Positions 24,384 through 36,120 of a stretch of 64,000 nt of DNA are shown here, one piece after another. The notes under the pieces are model-generated. The model was not told the origin of the DNA. It was given only the letters and a program-made list of their open reading frames with translations, and did not search any database. Origin of the DNA: Rhinopithecus roxellana (taxonomy: Eukaryota > Chordata > Mammalia > Primates > Cercopithecidae); the NCBI RefSeq assembly GCF_007565055.1, contig NC_044562.1:55990700-56054699 (forward strand), in the 5' to 3' direction. A program made the translations under genes and the position numbers. Each line of letters begins with the position of its first letter. Position 1 is the first letter of the stretch.

Positions 24384-24499
24384 TAGGAAAGCCTTAGAAT
24401 GAGTAGAAAAGTTTTAGACAGAATTACTTCTTTCCATCTTTCTTACATGACCAAGAATGATTAGCTATTTTGCCATTATTGTTTCTAGTGGCGATAACA

Positions 24500-25075
24500 A
24501 TGATAACCACTCACTGATAAAATACCAAGTGTCTGATACATCACATTATTGCATTTGCTCCTCACAACAACTCTGCAAAATACTGTAGGTTATATTATCT
24601 CCATTCTTTTTTTGTCAATCCAAATTGGTATGGACAGCATTTTTCCTTTAATTTTAGAATCGGGGTACACGTTCAGATTTGTTACATGAGTCTATTGCCT
24701 AATTCTGGGATTTGGGCTGCTACTGAACCCATCACACAAATATTGAACATAGTACCCAATAGGTAGTAAACATAATGAAGATAGTATCCCCAATAGGTAT
24801 ACCTCCTGCCTCTCTCATCACTTTTGGAGTCCCCAGTGTCTATTGTTTCCATCTTTATGTCCATGTGTACCCATTGTTTAGCTCCCACTTATAAGTGAGA
24901 ACATGCGGTGTTTGATTTTCTGTTTCTGCACTAATTCACTTACATTATCTCTGCTCCTCACAGCTGGGGAAGCTGAGCATATGAAAATTCAGTAGCTTGT
25001 CTATGATCTAATAGTAAACTTCAGAACAGGATCTAAATACAGATCTGTAGCCTTCAAAGGCTCTATTTACAATGC
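24500..25075 (-). repeat. MIR SINE, antisense, split by an L1 tail
   Basis: The left half (to about 24600) has TTTGCTCCTCACAACAACTC. The right half (from 24941) has CATTATCTCTGCTCCTCACA and GGGGAAGCTGAG. These join into one antisense MIR when the L1 between them is removed. Confidence 0.72.
24605..24940 (-). mobile_element. 5'-truncated LINE-1 tail inserted in the MIR
   Basis: Minus-strand L1 3' end: T-run, GGGGTACACGTTCAGATTTG, AGTACCCAATAGGTAGTAAA, GTCCCCAGTGTCTATTGTTT and AAGTGAGAACATGCGGTGTT. TATATTATCTC at 24591-24601 and TACATTATCTC at 24941-24951 are the probable target duplication, with one mismatch. Confidence 0.85.
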
Positions 25076-25136
25076 TAAAACAAGCCACGTAGTTCCAGTT
25101 TTCATTCATTTATCTCCTCACTTCAAAAAATATTGA

Positions 25137-25619
25137 GATAGCAAAGACTGGAAACCAACCCAAATGCCCATCAGTGATAGACTGGATAAAGAAAATGTGG
25201 CACATATACACCATGGAATACTATGCAGCCATAAAAAAATAATGAATTCATGTCCTTTGCAGGGACATGGATGAAGCTAGAAGCCATCATTCTCAGCAAA
25301 CTATCACAGGAACAGAAAACCAAACACCACATGTTCTCACTCATAAATGGGAGTTGAACAATGAGAACACATGGACACAGAGAGGGGAACATCACACACC
25401 AGGGCCTGTCAGAGTTGGGGGGCGAAGAGAGGGAGAGCATTAGGACAAATACTTGATGCATTCGTGGCTTAAAACCTAGATGACAAGTTGATAGGTGCAG
25501 CAAACCACCATGGCACATGTATACATGTATATATGGTACATGTAACAAACCTGCACGTTCTGCACATGTATCCCAGAACTTAAAACTAAAATAAAAAAGA
25601 AAAAAAAGAAAAAAAAAGA
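25137..25619 (+). mobile_element. 5'-truncated L1PA tail
   Basis: The last part of L1 ORF2 (GGAAACCAACCCAAATGCCC, ACCATGGAATACTATGCAGC) and a 3' UTR, ending in an A-rich tail with G interruptions. The 155-codon frame on the opposite strand is an L1 shadow. Confidence 0.92.
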
Positions 25620-26899
25620 ACTGTACAAAATACAACATTAAAATTCTAAAGTGAAAGAAAGTACTGAGTAACCACTACAATTCATGCCCTGTGTTAGAAC
25701 CTAGGGATGCAAAGTCACATGACCCTTGTCAAAGAAAATATTATCTAACACTTTTTAATTCTGATACTTGTTAAAGACACCAAGAAAGAGTATTCAAGGG
25801 ACTGCTGCAATGAGTTATGCAGTAAGGGAGAGGGACCAGGTTCAACTGTGAATGTAACATGTGTAAGTGGGGATTCACAGCCAAGGAGCAAGGTGGGGGT
25901 CATTAGATGGAAAATTAATAAGGAGAAAATCAAGGTTTGGGGATTCTTGCTAGACCCACTCAATAGGATAATGGCCAAAGACAAGCTAGGATGATAAGAT
26001 ATTGGTGGTCGGAGATTTTTGCTAAACTGAGCCATTAAGATTCTTGTTAATTGGACTAAGCAGACTAAGGGTAGAGTCCAAAGATCTAGCAAGTTAAGAA
26101 GACTCAGAGAAATTGGATTCAAGTTTGTTCAAGGAGAGAGTCTTTGTCACCATGTTCACAAGAAGCTTATGTACAACAAGAGAGAGATGTCACTCAGGAA
26201 TTGCAGTGCAGGGGTATATGTTTGTGAATTTCTTACTATGCAAATAACTAGGTTCTCTCCAGTTCTCAGACATAAGTCTTTGTGCATGTCACCTCGTTTT
26301 GAAAGTGGGAGAGAAAAGTTGCTATGGGTACCACTGTTGAAGCCAAGCCAGGGAAGCTGTGGTAGTGAAGTAGTGCTTCAGAGAGTACTGGAAATGCTTG
26401 GAAATTATCCAACTGTGTATTAGGCTCTGCTTATTTTTGGCACTCAATAACTTCAAAAAAGCGAATGCATCCTGGCTCACCCTAGTCGAGCAGATTATCC
26501 CTAGAGGCCTCCTGTACAGGTTTCCTAAAAGCAAATCAAGCACTTGTTCTTTCACGAGACACCCTGTGCTTTCCTTTTCATTTATTTCCTTGGTGCCACC
26601 AACCAAATTCCTGATTGTGCTCAGCCAACTCTAAAACACAGAATGTTACTGAACCAATCTTGCTTCTTGCTTTGAATTTTACTTTAAAAGCTAGAATCCT
26701 TTGAAATGAAAAAAGCAATCTACCTCTAAATTGATTGGAAAACTTCAAGAACTCCAGAACTTATGGCCACAGTTTATCCCAGATCCCATTGCAGACCTAA
26801 AGTTTCTGCTGAATTGATTGGAAATGGCTTGGATTGATTTGAAAATAGCTCACAGAGAATGGAAAGAATGATTTAAGCATTGCCCAGTGTTTAAACAGA

Positions 26900-27815
26900 A
26901 CTTAAAAGATTTTAAAACAAACTATTCTAGAACTATCATTTAGCCCAGCAATCCCATTACTGGGTATATATCCAAAAGAAAACAAACCATTCTACCAAAA
27001 AGACATTTCAAGTCACATATCATTGCAAAACTACTCACAATAGCAAAGGCGTGGAATCAACCTAGGTGCCCATCAATGACGAACTGGATTTTTTAAAATG
27101 TGGTATATATACATCATGGAATACTACACAGACGCAAAAAAAAAAAAAAAAAAAAACCAGAAAAACAAATCAAGTCCTTACAGTAACATGGATGCAGCTG
27201 GAAGCTATTATCCTAAGCAAATTAACACAAGATCAGAAAATTAAATACCACATGTTCTCACTTATAAGTGGGAGCTAAACATTGGGTATTCATAGACATA
27301 ATAATGGCAAAAATAGGCTGGGCATGGTGGCTAATGCCTTTAGGAGGCCGAGGCAGGCAGATCGCTTGAGGGCAGGAGTGCAAGACCAGCATGGCCAACA
27401 TGACAAAACCCCGTCTCTATTAAAAATACAAAAATTAACAAGGTGTGGTGGCACATGACTGTAATCCCAGCTACTCTGGTGGCTGAGGCACGAGAATTGC
27501 TTGAACCCTGGAGACGGGGATTGCAGTAGGCCAAGATCACACCACTGCACTCCAGCCTGGGTGTCCAGTCTGGGTGACAGAGCGAGGCTCTACCTCAAAT
27601 AAAACAAAAAATGATAAATGACAAAAGTAGACACTGGGAACTACTAAAGGGGGAAGGGAGGGAAGGACATAAGGGTTGAAAAAGTAACAGTTGGGTACTA
27701 TGCTTAGTACCTGCGTGATGGGATCGTTCTTACCCTTAACCCTAGCATCATGCAGTATAAACACATAGCAAACCTGTAGTTGAAACCCCTGAATCTAAAG
27801 GAAAAGTAAAACAAA
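26900..27815 (+). mobile_element. LINE-1 3' end, split by an Alu
   Basis: ORF2 end and 3' UTR: CAGCAATCCCATTACTGGGT, TACACAGACGCA followed by an A-run at 27137-27156, CTTATAAGTGGGAGCTAAAC, then after the Alu GGGAACTACTAAAGGGGG and GTTGGGTACTATGCTTAGT. No intact frame remains. Confidence 0.88.
27316..27616 (+). mobile_element. Alu (AluS-like) inside the L1
   Basis: A full-length dimer with a deletion in the left arm (part of the CCCAGCACTTTGGG box is missing) and a short duplication of the right-arm CCAGYCTGGGTG segment. AATGGCAAAAATA at 27303-27315 and AATGACAAAAGTA at 27617-27629 are a diverged 13-bp target duplication. Confidence 0.88.
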
Positions 27816-28499
27816 AGTGTCCTATCCAACAGGAATAAAATAAAAGGTGGAACCATAAATATGTCTTAAAAATATTAACACACTTTTGTCAGGAGGCTGC
27901 TGACATCCTGAGAGAGTGGGCCTCAGGAGGTCCCTTGCTGTTCGTGCCTTAACCTCTGTCTCCAATCTCATCCACCCCAGAGTCCTCACCACCACTTCCA
28001 ACCTGGTGCCTCCACTGCCAGTCAGCTAGGGCACAGAAACTACGTCATATATATATTTTTATTTTTAATATTTGAGTCTACTTTTGCCTCATGCTTTCCA
28101 AAACAGCGCTGTTGGAAACAATTTAATCTACCATAGGAAAACAAAGAAATTATTATAATTTGCCACAAAGATGTTCAGAAAAGAATGTATAACACTAGTA
28201 TAATTACAGTCTTTCGCTCAGGGGGTTATGTTTTTATTACAGAGTTATAGACCTGCCTTTTCTTTTATTCCTGTTAGATAGAACAGTTTGTTTTAAAGCC
28301 TTTTAAGTTCTGTTTAGATGTTGTAAAATTTATGTACTGACAAACTTGTATTTTCAAACTCCAAGCTATTTACAGAAGACAGTTTACATCCAGAGCAGCC
28401 CAGTGGTGTATGTCCTGGTTGATAAAGGAATTCAGTATGTGGAGATGTCAGGCAAAGTTCCAATGAGGAAGGAGCATTAGGTGACTTTAAAAAGCTGAA

Positions 28500-28655
28500 G
28501 AAAAGAAGGAGAAGGAGAAGGAGAAGAAAGATGAAGAAGAAGAAGAAGAAGAAGAAGAAGAAGAAGAAGAAGAAGAAGAAGAAGAAGAAGAGGAGGAGGA
28601 GGAGGAGGAGGAAGAAGGGGAGGAAGGGGAAGAAGAAGAAGGGAGAAGAGAAGGA
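28500..28655. repeat. (GAA)19 followed by (GAG)n tract
   Basis: The pure GAA run is 28533-28590, or 19 complete units, followed by about seven GAG/GGA units and decayed purine repeats. The flanks are also A/G only from 28500. Confidence 0.97.
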
Positions 28656-29214
28656 TTATGAATTATGATGAAGAGGCAGTCAGGTTGGGAGAAAAGGAAG
28701 AAAAACCCCTCCTTCCAGAGGAAGCAGGAAATAAAAACCACCCTGGGGTCACCCTTTTAAAGAGGGTACAAATGAATGAAATCCCTTTCTTTCCATTGAT
28801 AAGTCAATAATGTGGTGGATTTTCTTTCCAAGATAGAGGACTGAGAAGAAAGCAAAGAGTTATGTAGTCAAATTGCTGAATACTTTTAGCTGCATAATAT
28901 TGCCAGTGAGAGTTGTAAACATGCTTTGATTTTCTCAGAGACATTTAAAAACTGTAATCTAGCTTGGCCACAGTAGAGTGGAGTAGATAGAAAAGGGGCA
29001 CAAGTTTAGTGATCTTGCACCTGGCCATAGAAAAGTGTCCTAGAAAAGTGATCAGATGGGTAACATACAGAGTAAAGCTCACTGGGTATAATACACAGAT
29101 GCAGACAGGAGACCAGCAGCATGTGCCTGAGAGGCAAATTCGAACCTCAGTCAGCCAAATTAAGACTTCAAGACCCAGTAGTTCTAGAGTGGTGGACATA
29201 ATGGACTTCCATGG

Positions 29215-29660
29215 TGTGATGGTGAATTCTATGTGTTAATTGACTGAGCCACAGAATGCCTAGATACTTGATTAAACATCATTTGAGCATGCCTGTGGGA
29301 CTGTTTCTGGGTGAGATTAGCATTTGAATTGGTAGACTTAGTAAAGCAGATTACCCTATCTAACGCAGGTGAGCATTATCCAATCCCTTGAGGACCTGAA
29401 TGGAACAAAAAGAATAAATAGGAAAGAATTCTTTCTCTCTCCACCTGACTGTCTTTATACTGGGACATCAATCATTTCCCATCTTCAAACTCAAACTGGG
29501 ATAGGAAGATACACCATCTACTCTCCTGGGACTTCAGCTGACTAACATCAGATCTTGAGACTTGTCAGTCTCCATACCATGTGAGCCAATTCCATACACA
29601 CACACACACACACACTCACACACACCCTAGTGGTTTCTCTGGAGAAGCCTAATATGCACA
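29215..29660 (+). mobile_element. MLT2-type ERVL LTR
   Basis: Starts TGTGATGGTGAATTCTATGTG. It contains TTGAATTGGTAGACTTAGTA, CCAATCCCTTGAGGACCTGA, ACTTCAGCTGACTAACATCA, CATACCATGTGAGCCAATTC and GTTTCTCTGGAGAAGCC. The microsatellite normally found before the end has become a (CA)n run at 29595-29627. I see no clear 5-bp duplication. Confidence 0.85.
29595..29627. repeat. (CA)n microsatellite
   Basis: CA run with one CTCA interruption, inside the 3' part of the MLT2 LTR. Confidence 0.95.
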
Positions 29661-29707
29661 ATGACCTTTGAGTGCATAAATCAGGTCCCACCAAGACAAA
29701 GGTATCG

Positions 29708-29865
29708 AGAGAGAGAGAGATACAGACAGACAAAGTAGACAAAAAGAAATAGAGCAGACATACAGATACAGAGCAGACAGACACACAGAGACAGAAAGAA
29801 ACAGAACAGACAGAATCAAAGATAAACAGGCAAGACATCAAGATAGCAGACAGACACATAGATGT
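29708..29865. repeat. Degenerate (CAGA)n / (GA)n tract
   Basis: GAGA at its left end, then CAGACAGACAAAG-type units scattered over about 150 bp. The 115-codon cysteine/serine/valine-rich minus-strand frame here is compositional. Confidence 0.8.
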
Positions 29866-30224
29866 ATATTTAAACAGAAGCAAAAATGTAGACAAAGATA
29901 GAAAATGAGAAAAATACAGTATTTCATGGTGTTCTCTGTGATTTCCTCATAGAGCTTTATTTCAGTCTTTCAGAAAGCACATCTAAGGAGAAGACATGCC
30001 ACAAATATTTTAATCACACCTCTGCCCTGTCTGAATCATCTGTCAAAGGTACCTGTCAGAGACCTAAGTGAGCCGACTGCACAGTACCCTGGAAGAAATG
30101 ATGAGCTCGGATATCTCACAGATACTCAGATACTAACCTGCAACTGCAACAGAAGCCTGAGACCTGGTCTCACCCTTGCAGATAACACTGTGTAAAGACA
30201 GCACACTGTAGACTGGGTATCTAA

Positions 30225-30330
30225 ACAAGCTGCCAACTGGAGTCACCTGGAGAGCTGGCCCATCCCAGACCAATTAAATCAGGATCTCCAGGGCTGGGGT
30301 ATGGCGTGTTTTGAAAGCGCCTCAGGGGAC
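30225..30330 (+). mobile_element. MER5A-like hAT fossil
   Basis: CTGGAGTCACCTGGAGAGCT, CCCAGACCAATTAAATCAGG and ATCTCCAGGGCTGGGGTATG are the MER5A body. The ends are degraded. Confidence 0.75.
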
Positions 30331-30524
30331 TCAGGAAGCAAAAGTTCTGCCATTTAAGGCCGTATTCCTGGTTTGTGGAGTTTAAACTTGAGAGCAATGC
30401 AAGTGGCCAGGTTTGCTGACGTTTTTTACCTAGGCACAGGACAGTTACCCCTTGCAACGCATGAGGTCTACTTTCCATGCCACTTTCAAACCCCAAAAAG
30501 CATGGAATAATCACAAAAGCGTGT

Positions 30525-30720
30525 TGTCACTGGATACCAGACTAAGTGCTCTACATATATCGCCTCATTTGATCTTCACAGCTTCTTGTGATATAGAGAT
30601 TATCTCCGTTTTTCAGATAACAAAGTTGAAATCAGTGAAACGAAATGGTTTACCAAGGTCAACTAGGTAGGACGCAGCTGAGGCAGGATTTGCAACCAGA
30701 TCCTCTGCTCTGCTGCATGG
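30525..30720 (-). repeat. MIR SINE, antisense
   Basis: AAGTGCTCTACATATATCGC, CTCATTTGATCTTCACAGC, TATCTCCGTTTTTCAGATAA and GCAGGATTTGCAACCAGAT run in antisense MIR order over nearly the full element. Confidence 0.82.
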
Positions 30721-32026
30721 AAAACACACTGAGGGGAGACTCTTGGGTTTAGCCCTCTCATGCTTTGTGCTGTCTCCCGCACAGATGGTGCTGACAATGA
30801 AAACCAGCATTGCCTTCTGCCACAGCACAGGGCCACACACAGGAGGCACCTGGGACTTCTGTCTGAGTGACTTTATTCTGGCCTCGCCAACTGTACGATA
30901 CGCTGTCACTTAGCTTAGCCTTGTCTGAGAAAAGACACAATTAGAGCAAGCGCCCACCAGGAGTAAGAGAAGGTGAAGGAGCTTAAGCTTCTTCATTGAC
31001 TTTAATTAAGCTCACCAGAGAAGTAGATCGCATGGGATCCCACAGAACTTTTTTTTTAAGTTTTACTTATATTATTCTTAATTCCAATTTAACGAAAAAA
31101 AAAAAGGTTCCATTCAAACCTCTTCCACCAGAGTTTCTCTGTCTATTAAGAAACAGTGCCATCTACTGACACATTTTCACTCTGGTTCTTGTAAACCAGG
31201 AAAAAAAAATTAACTGTTGTTTATGCCTTAATTTTGAATGCTTTCCAAGACATGTCCTTCCTTTCAAAATATCTGTTCTGCACTTAAACCCATATATATT
31301 ATTTTATTTCACAGCCACAAATGACAAATGGGTTTGGAATTAGACTGGGACTTTCAAGTAATATGTCTTGAAAAATGGAGTCTACAAATCAAGACTTGAT
31401 AAGGTGGGGCACCCAGATGGCAGGTGTTTAGATGTGAAGCCAGGAGGCCAAGGTGCCCTGCACAATGGTGACCTCACCTGTTCACCTAAGCCTGCTTGGG
31501 GGCTGTACAGCCAACCCAGAAGGGCATGAACCCTACATTCCAAAATATCAAATACCAAAGAATCAACTTGAAACTAGATACACTTTGACTGCGACACAGA
31601 AAAATGATAAAATATTACTACGAGAAATTAAAGCCTATCTAAATAAATGAAATAGGGGATTTCAATCTAAGGAATTGAACTGAATTGATTGAACAAAGGG
31701 ATTTCTCAATACAAGGGACACATTCACAACAAGCGTAAGTAGCCCTGAAAGGGAAAAATGTTGGGTTTGGGGAAGATAAAAAAAAAAAAAACTTCTTATG
31801 TACAAAGCAAAGATACACAGTATACCAGGGGTATTAAAAATTTGCAGTAGGAGAAGTTAGGGAAAAAGTAAACAAAAAACAGGGAGCTTTTTCAGCTTCA
31901 GGGGAGCACAGGAAAAAAAATGGAAAGAACTGGCTAGGAGATTTAAAGGTTTAATATTGTAAATATGAGAATCCTTCCAAATGATCTGTAGATTCAATGC
32001 ACTTCTAATCAAAATCCAATAGGGTG

Positions 32027-32122
32027 TGTGTCTGTGCACGTGTTTACGGGTGCACACTGTGTGTGTGTCTGTGTGTCTGTGTGTGTAACCGAGAGAGAGC
32101 GAAAGCGAGAGAGAGAGAGAGA
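32027..32122. repeat. (TG)n / (GA)n low-complexity tract
   Basis: TGTGTG-rich 32027-32086 followed by GAGA-rich 32090-32122, sitting in the L1M. Confidence 0.9.
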
Positions 32123-32454
32123 ACTGATAAGCTGGTAGTAAACGTATATTGAAGGAAAAGGAAAGGTAAAAGGTGCTCGACCATGTGTCAAGACTTATAA
32201 TAATGTTATAGTAATTAAGACAGTGTGGTACTGTTTCAACAACAGGCAAAGAAACTAACAGTATAGACTAGAGAACCCAGAAACAGAATCATAGACATTT
32301 AGACGGTGGTTCACAGAACAGTGGTGAGAGGACTGTCTGTCAACAAATGCTTCTTAGATTTCCATATGAAAAAAATTAAGGCCAACCCTTAATTCATAAT
32401 TTTGGATGGATTGTAGATATAAATGTGAAAGGCAAATCAGCCACGTTTCTACAT

Positions 32455-32639
32455 CAGTGGTTCTTAAAGTGTAGCCTCCAGACAGTGACAGCATCACCTG
32501 GGAACTTGTTAGGAATGCAAATTCTCCAGCCTCACCCCAGACCTGCTGATTCAGAAGATCTGGCAGTGGAACCCAGCAAGCCGTATTTTGACAAGCCATC
32601 TGGACAATTTCGATGCACGCTCACATTTGAAAGCCATAG
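32455..32639. mobile_element. MER5-like hAT fossil inside the L1M
   Basis: Begins CAGTGGTTCTTAAAGTGTAG and contains GACAGCATCACCTGGGAACT, AGGAATGCAAATTCTCCAGC and CCCCAGACCTGCTGATTCAG. The right end AAAGCCATAG is decayed. Possible 8-bp flanks TTCTACAT and TTTTAGAA share only five positions, so the duplication is weak. Confidence 0.75.
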
Positions 32640-33099
32640 TTTTAGAAGCTAGTTTAGGGGAATATTTGCATAATCAAGGTAAGAAAAGACTTCTTAAACA
32701 AAACACAACTGTAAAGAATAAGAATTGTAAATAAAAATGTAGAATGTCTGTTCATCAAATGATAGCATGAAGAAAGTAAACAAAAAGAGCAAGCCGCAGA
32801 GTGGAGGAAGAAACTTGCAACTCATAACTGACAAACACTCATATCCAGTATCCAGAAGGAACGCCTACCTTTCAATAAGAAAAAGGCAGACAGCCCAAAA
32901 GAAAAACAGGCAAGAGACCTGACAGACATTTCTTAGAAGGAGACAGCCAAATGGCCAACCAACGTGATAAGGTACTCAATGTCTTTAGAAATTTAAATAA
33001 ATATATATATATAATTACAATGCAGTCTCATTACAAACCCACCAGAATACCTAAAATTAGAAAGACTGGCAACATTCTAGTGCCGGTGAGAATGTAAAA

Positions 33100-33681
33100 C
33101 AGGGATTGACCAGCTGTTCCTGTAAAGGGCCAGGTAGTACTTTTCTTAGGCTGTCAAGAGACAACGATTAGGATATTATGAAGGCAAGCACTAATATAAC
33201 ACGAGAATCTCTTGACTCTCTCCGCCACATTTGAGTGATGTGGACCAGTGAGGTGGTGGGAAGGCTGTGTCCCAGTTGCGATTGGCTGGAAACGACCTGA
33301 AGGAAGAGCAATGGGTCTGAGGAATCCTGACAGGGAGGAGAAGTGGGAACAGTCACCATGGTCACTTTCCCTCTCTGCCCCAGATACACTTGATCTCAAC
33401 ATGCCCTTCTCTCCTGAGGAGCCTGTGTCAATTTGATCAGCAGGCCAAAGGAGAGGCTGATAGTTTCTACCACTTGGTGTGCCAGCAGCTGCCAACAGCA
33501 GAGTCCCCAGAGTGTAGATGGTGACCAGCCAGGCCCCAGGCAGCAGTGAGGCATGGCTGCTAGCAATAGAGAAACAATGGTACAGGCGGACGGCCCAGCT
33601 CAGTCTCCGTGGTTCACAACGCTAGCCCACTCCACTGATGCACTCCGTATTTGACTGTTGGTCACAGTTTGCTGACCTCTG
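33100..33681. mobile_element. hAT element with 8-bp target duplication, inside the L1M
   Basis: The left end CAGGGATTGACCAGCTG and the right end CAGTTTGCTGACCTCTG are imperfect inverted repeats. The flanks ATGTAAAA (33092-33099) and ATGTAGAA (33682-33689) match at 7 of 8 positions, the length expected for hAT transposition. The 582-bp body is longer than the sister at 34268-34480 but has the same CTGTAAAGGGCCAGGTAGTA start. No transposase remains. Confidence 0.75.
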
Positions 33682-34267
33682 ATGTAGAACAAGGGGAACT
33701 CTTTTAAACTGTAGGTAGGAGTAAAGTTAGTACACTTCTTTGGAAAACCACTGGTATTGTCTCCTAAAATACAAGTACAAAGCATACTCTGCAATTCCTA
33801 AGTATATATCCAACAAAAATGCATGCACATATGCATGCAGAGACATGTACGAAAATGTATAGGAGCATTAGTCATAAAAGCCAAAATGTGAAATCAATTA
33901 TCAAATGTCCACCAGCATTAGAACTGGAAAATAAGTGTCAAACTATTCACATAATACAATTCTTTACAGCAATGAAAATGAAAAAATGATTTACTGCTTC
34001 ATGTGACAGAGATGAGTCTGATGGAGAGAACGTTGAGAAAAAAACACATTCCATATGACTTCATTAATGTATGTGTGTTTAGGTATGTATGTTTAGCTGA
34101 TAAAACTATAAAGAAAAGCAAAGAATATATTACCATGAAAGATAGTATAGGAGCAAGAGAGTAGTGATGGTGCTTGGAAGGGAAAATGAGGATGCTTCTG
34201 AAATGTTGACCGTATTGCATCTCCAGTCCTAGATGGGAGAAACAGTAGGGTTTGCAATGTCATAAAT

Positions 34268-34480
34268 CAGAGATTGGCAAACAATATGGCCCAAACCTAA
34301 TCTCCCACCTATTACTGTGAAGAAAACTTCATTAAAACACAGCCCATGTTAGTTTACACATTGTCTATATCCGTCTTTTTATTAACAACAGACTTGAATA
34401 GTCATAACAGACATCATATAGCCCAGGAATTCTAATATATTTACCATCCAGGCTTATATACAAAAATTTGCCAACTCCTG
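34268..34480. mobile_element. Complete short hAT-type element
   Basis: From CAGAGATTGGCAAACAATATG to ATTTGCCAACTCCTG, with the inner ACTTCATTAAAACACAGCCC and CACATTGTCTATATC blocks. About 213 bp, non-autonomous, in opposite orientation to the copy at 33100-33681. Confidence 0.75.
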
Positions 34481-36120
34481 TAACAAACCATTGAGCTGTA
34501 CATTTCTAGTTTGTATATTTTTCCTTATACATGTCATATTTTATAATTTTAACTATGTATATTTAGTTATATAGTTATATATGTAACTAGATTCCATGTT
34601 TAGCTCTGAATCATGTTTGACAATAGACATTCAATGCATAAAACAACAATCAAATCAATTACCTTCAAGAAAACAAATCTCCTTTTCTTTAATTAAATAT
34701 ATTGATTATGTAGACAAAATAAACTGTGTTTGTCTCTAGAACTTATTTTATTCTCAATTTCCACATCTGCAACAGAATGAATCATCAACTTTCATTCAAA
34801 TACTTGGATGATGTATTTCTTAAAGCTGTTTTATGGATTGCAGAATGATACTTGAAGGCACTTGAGACAAGTGTCTGGCCACATGTTGTCATGTCTCTAT
34901 TAGAGTTTTTCTTAGAAGATTGAATTCACGTATCTATACACTCAACAAAGGCACTATATTCAGTCATACTTTATTTATTCAGTGATTTGGAGTAAGGCAA
35001 CTTTTGAATAGTTTGAGTTTCTCTCTCTGCATTTCATAATTCATCCATTTAACAAATATTTACTTACAGCCTACCATACCAAAACTTGTATTTTCAGCAT
35101 TTTAATGCAAGTGTTTCTGAAATATGCTATATCTTTCTCTGCCTTTTACACAGAGTTTGACCATTTAATCTTTTATGACTCAGCCTCATTACAGAATCAA
35201 ACTGTACACCGATATGCAGTTTTCAGATATGTGTGTTAACTGAGAAGCCTTTTCTAGAATTCCAACAAACAAAATAGATACAAAGAAGAGTTGAAGAGAC
35301 AGATGGGTGTGCAACAGAGTCACATCCACTAGGAATTCCTGAGACGACACAGAACCGTAAGATTCCAGGAATAGCCATTGGAAACCACTGGTCATTTAGT
35401 AACACTCTCAAGAATTGCTGAGAGATAAAAGGCTGCTCTTATACTCAACAATCCTAAATTACATTCTGAAATTGCTGTCTTTTTTTTTTTGTTAAGTGTG
35501 TTTTATAGTGTCCTTCTTAATGTCAACAATCGCTTCTAGGTGAATCAGTGTAGATCCCTGTATCTGTGCTCTGTCTACCCACTAACCCTCAACATCCATG
35601 GTTTCTGTAGATGGGGAAAGTAAAGTCCCCAGGCTTTCTAGAAGTGTGGGTAAATTAAAAGTCCACACACTAACAGGCCTTGAGAGACTTTCTCGAATAA
35701 AGGACATGGGCTTTACATTCTGGACCTTGAATGATCTCTCTCGATGGTCAAACACCTATTTTTCTAATTTCCAGATTACCAACAGGATATTAGAAGCTAG
35801 GCAACATCTACATAAGTAAGGACATTTTCCACCATCAAGATGAAAATGGATTTGCATTGCAGATGGTGATTTTAATTTCTCAAGTGAGAAAACGTTTCTA
35901 GAATCTCTTAGTCACATCTACTAGTAACTTTCAAATATGAATAATTGGATTAACTGTTGTATGTTTAAATTTACTTATAAAAATACATATTCATAATTAC
36001 TTATGAAGAAAAAATTCCTCCTCTCTCCACTCCTATACCCGACCTCCCCACACCCCCATCATGCATACATGCACACACAAAAAACTTTGTTGTTATTGTT
36101 GTTATCATCATTATTATGAT
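34481..36120. other. Unique A/T-rich sequence
   Basis: A diverged antisense L2-end-like bit may lie near 35030-35110 (CAAATATTTACTTACAGCCT). Otherwise I recognise nothing. Frames at 35189-35411 and 35598-35819 have no support. Confidence 0.5.

Larger units (their letters stand above)
23626..26899. other. Unique sequence between repeats
   Basis: 23626-24112, 25076-25136 and 25620-26899 contain no recognised repeat, exon or RNA gene. Frames of 78-125 codons at 25745-26634 are unsupported. Confidence 0.5.
27816..31539. other. Unique and low-complexity sequence
   Basis: 27816-28494, 28661-29214, 29881-30224, 30331-30524 and 30721-31539 are not assigned to any repeat. Frames of up to 98 codons at 30221-30940 lack any support. 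Confidence 0.5.
31540..34240 (+). mobile_element. Old L1M, ORF2 region to 3' end, hosting two hAT elements
   Basis: Sense L1 ORF2 blocks appear in order over 2.7 kb: AATGATCTGTAGATTCAATG, ATAGTAATTAAGACAGTGTG, ACTCATATCCAGTATCCAGA, GGCAACATTCTAGTGCCGGT, then after the second hAT element AACTCTTTTAAACTGTAGG, CATAAAAGCCAAAATGTGA and ATTCCATATGACTTCATTA. It is heavily diverged, with many stops. The interruptions are 32455-32639 and 33100-33681. Confidence 0.72.

Noticed and set aside
25171..25638. 155-codon minus-strand frame
   Set aside because: It is the antisense of an L1PA tail.
29708..29865. Array of CAGACA units that might be a regulatory repeat
   Set aside because: Irregular spacing and decay are typical of an old simple repeat; no conserved unit length.
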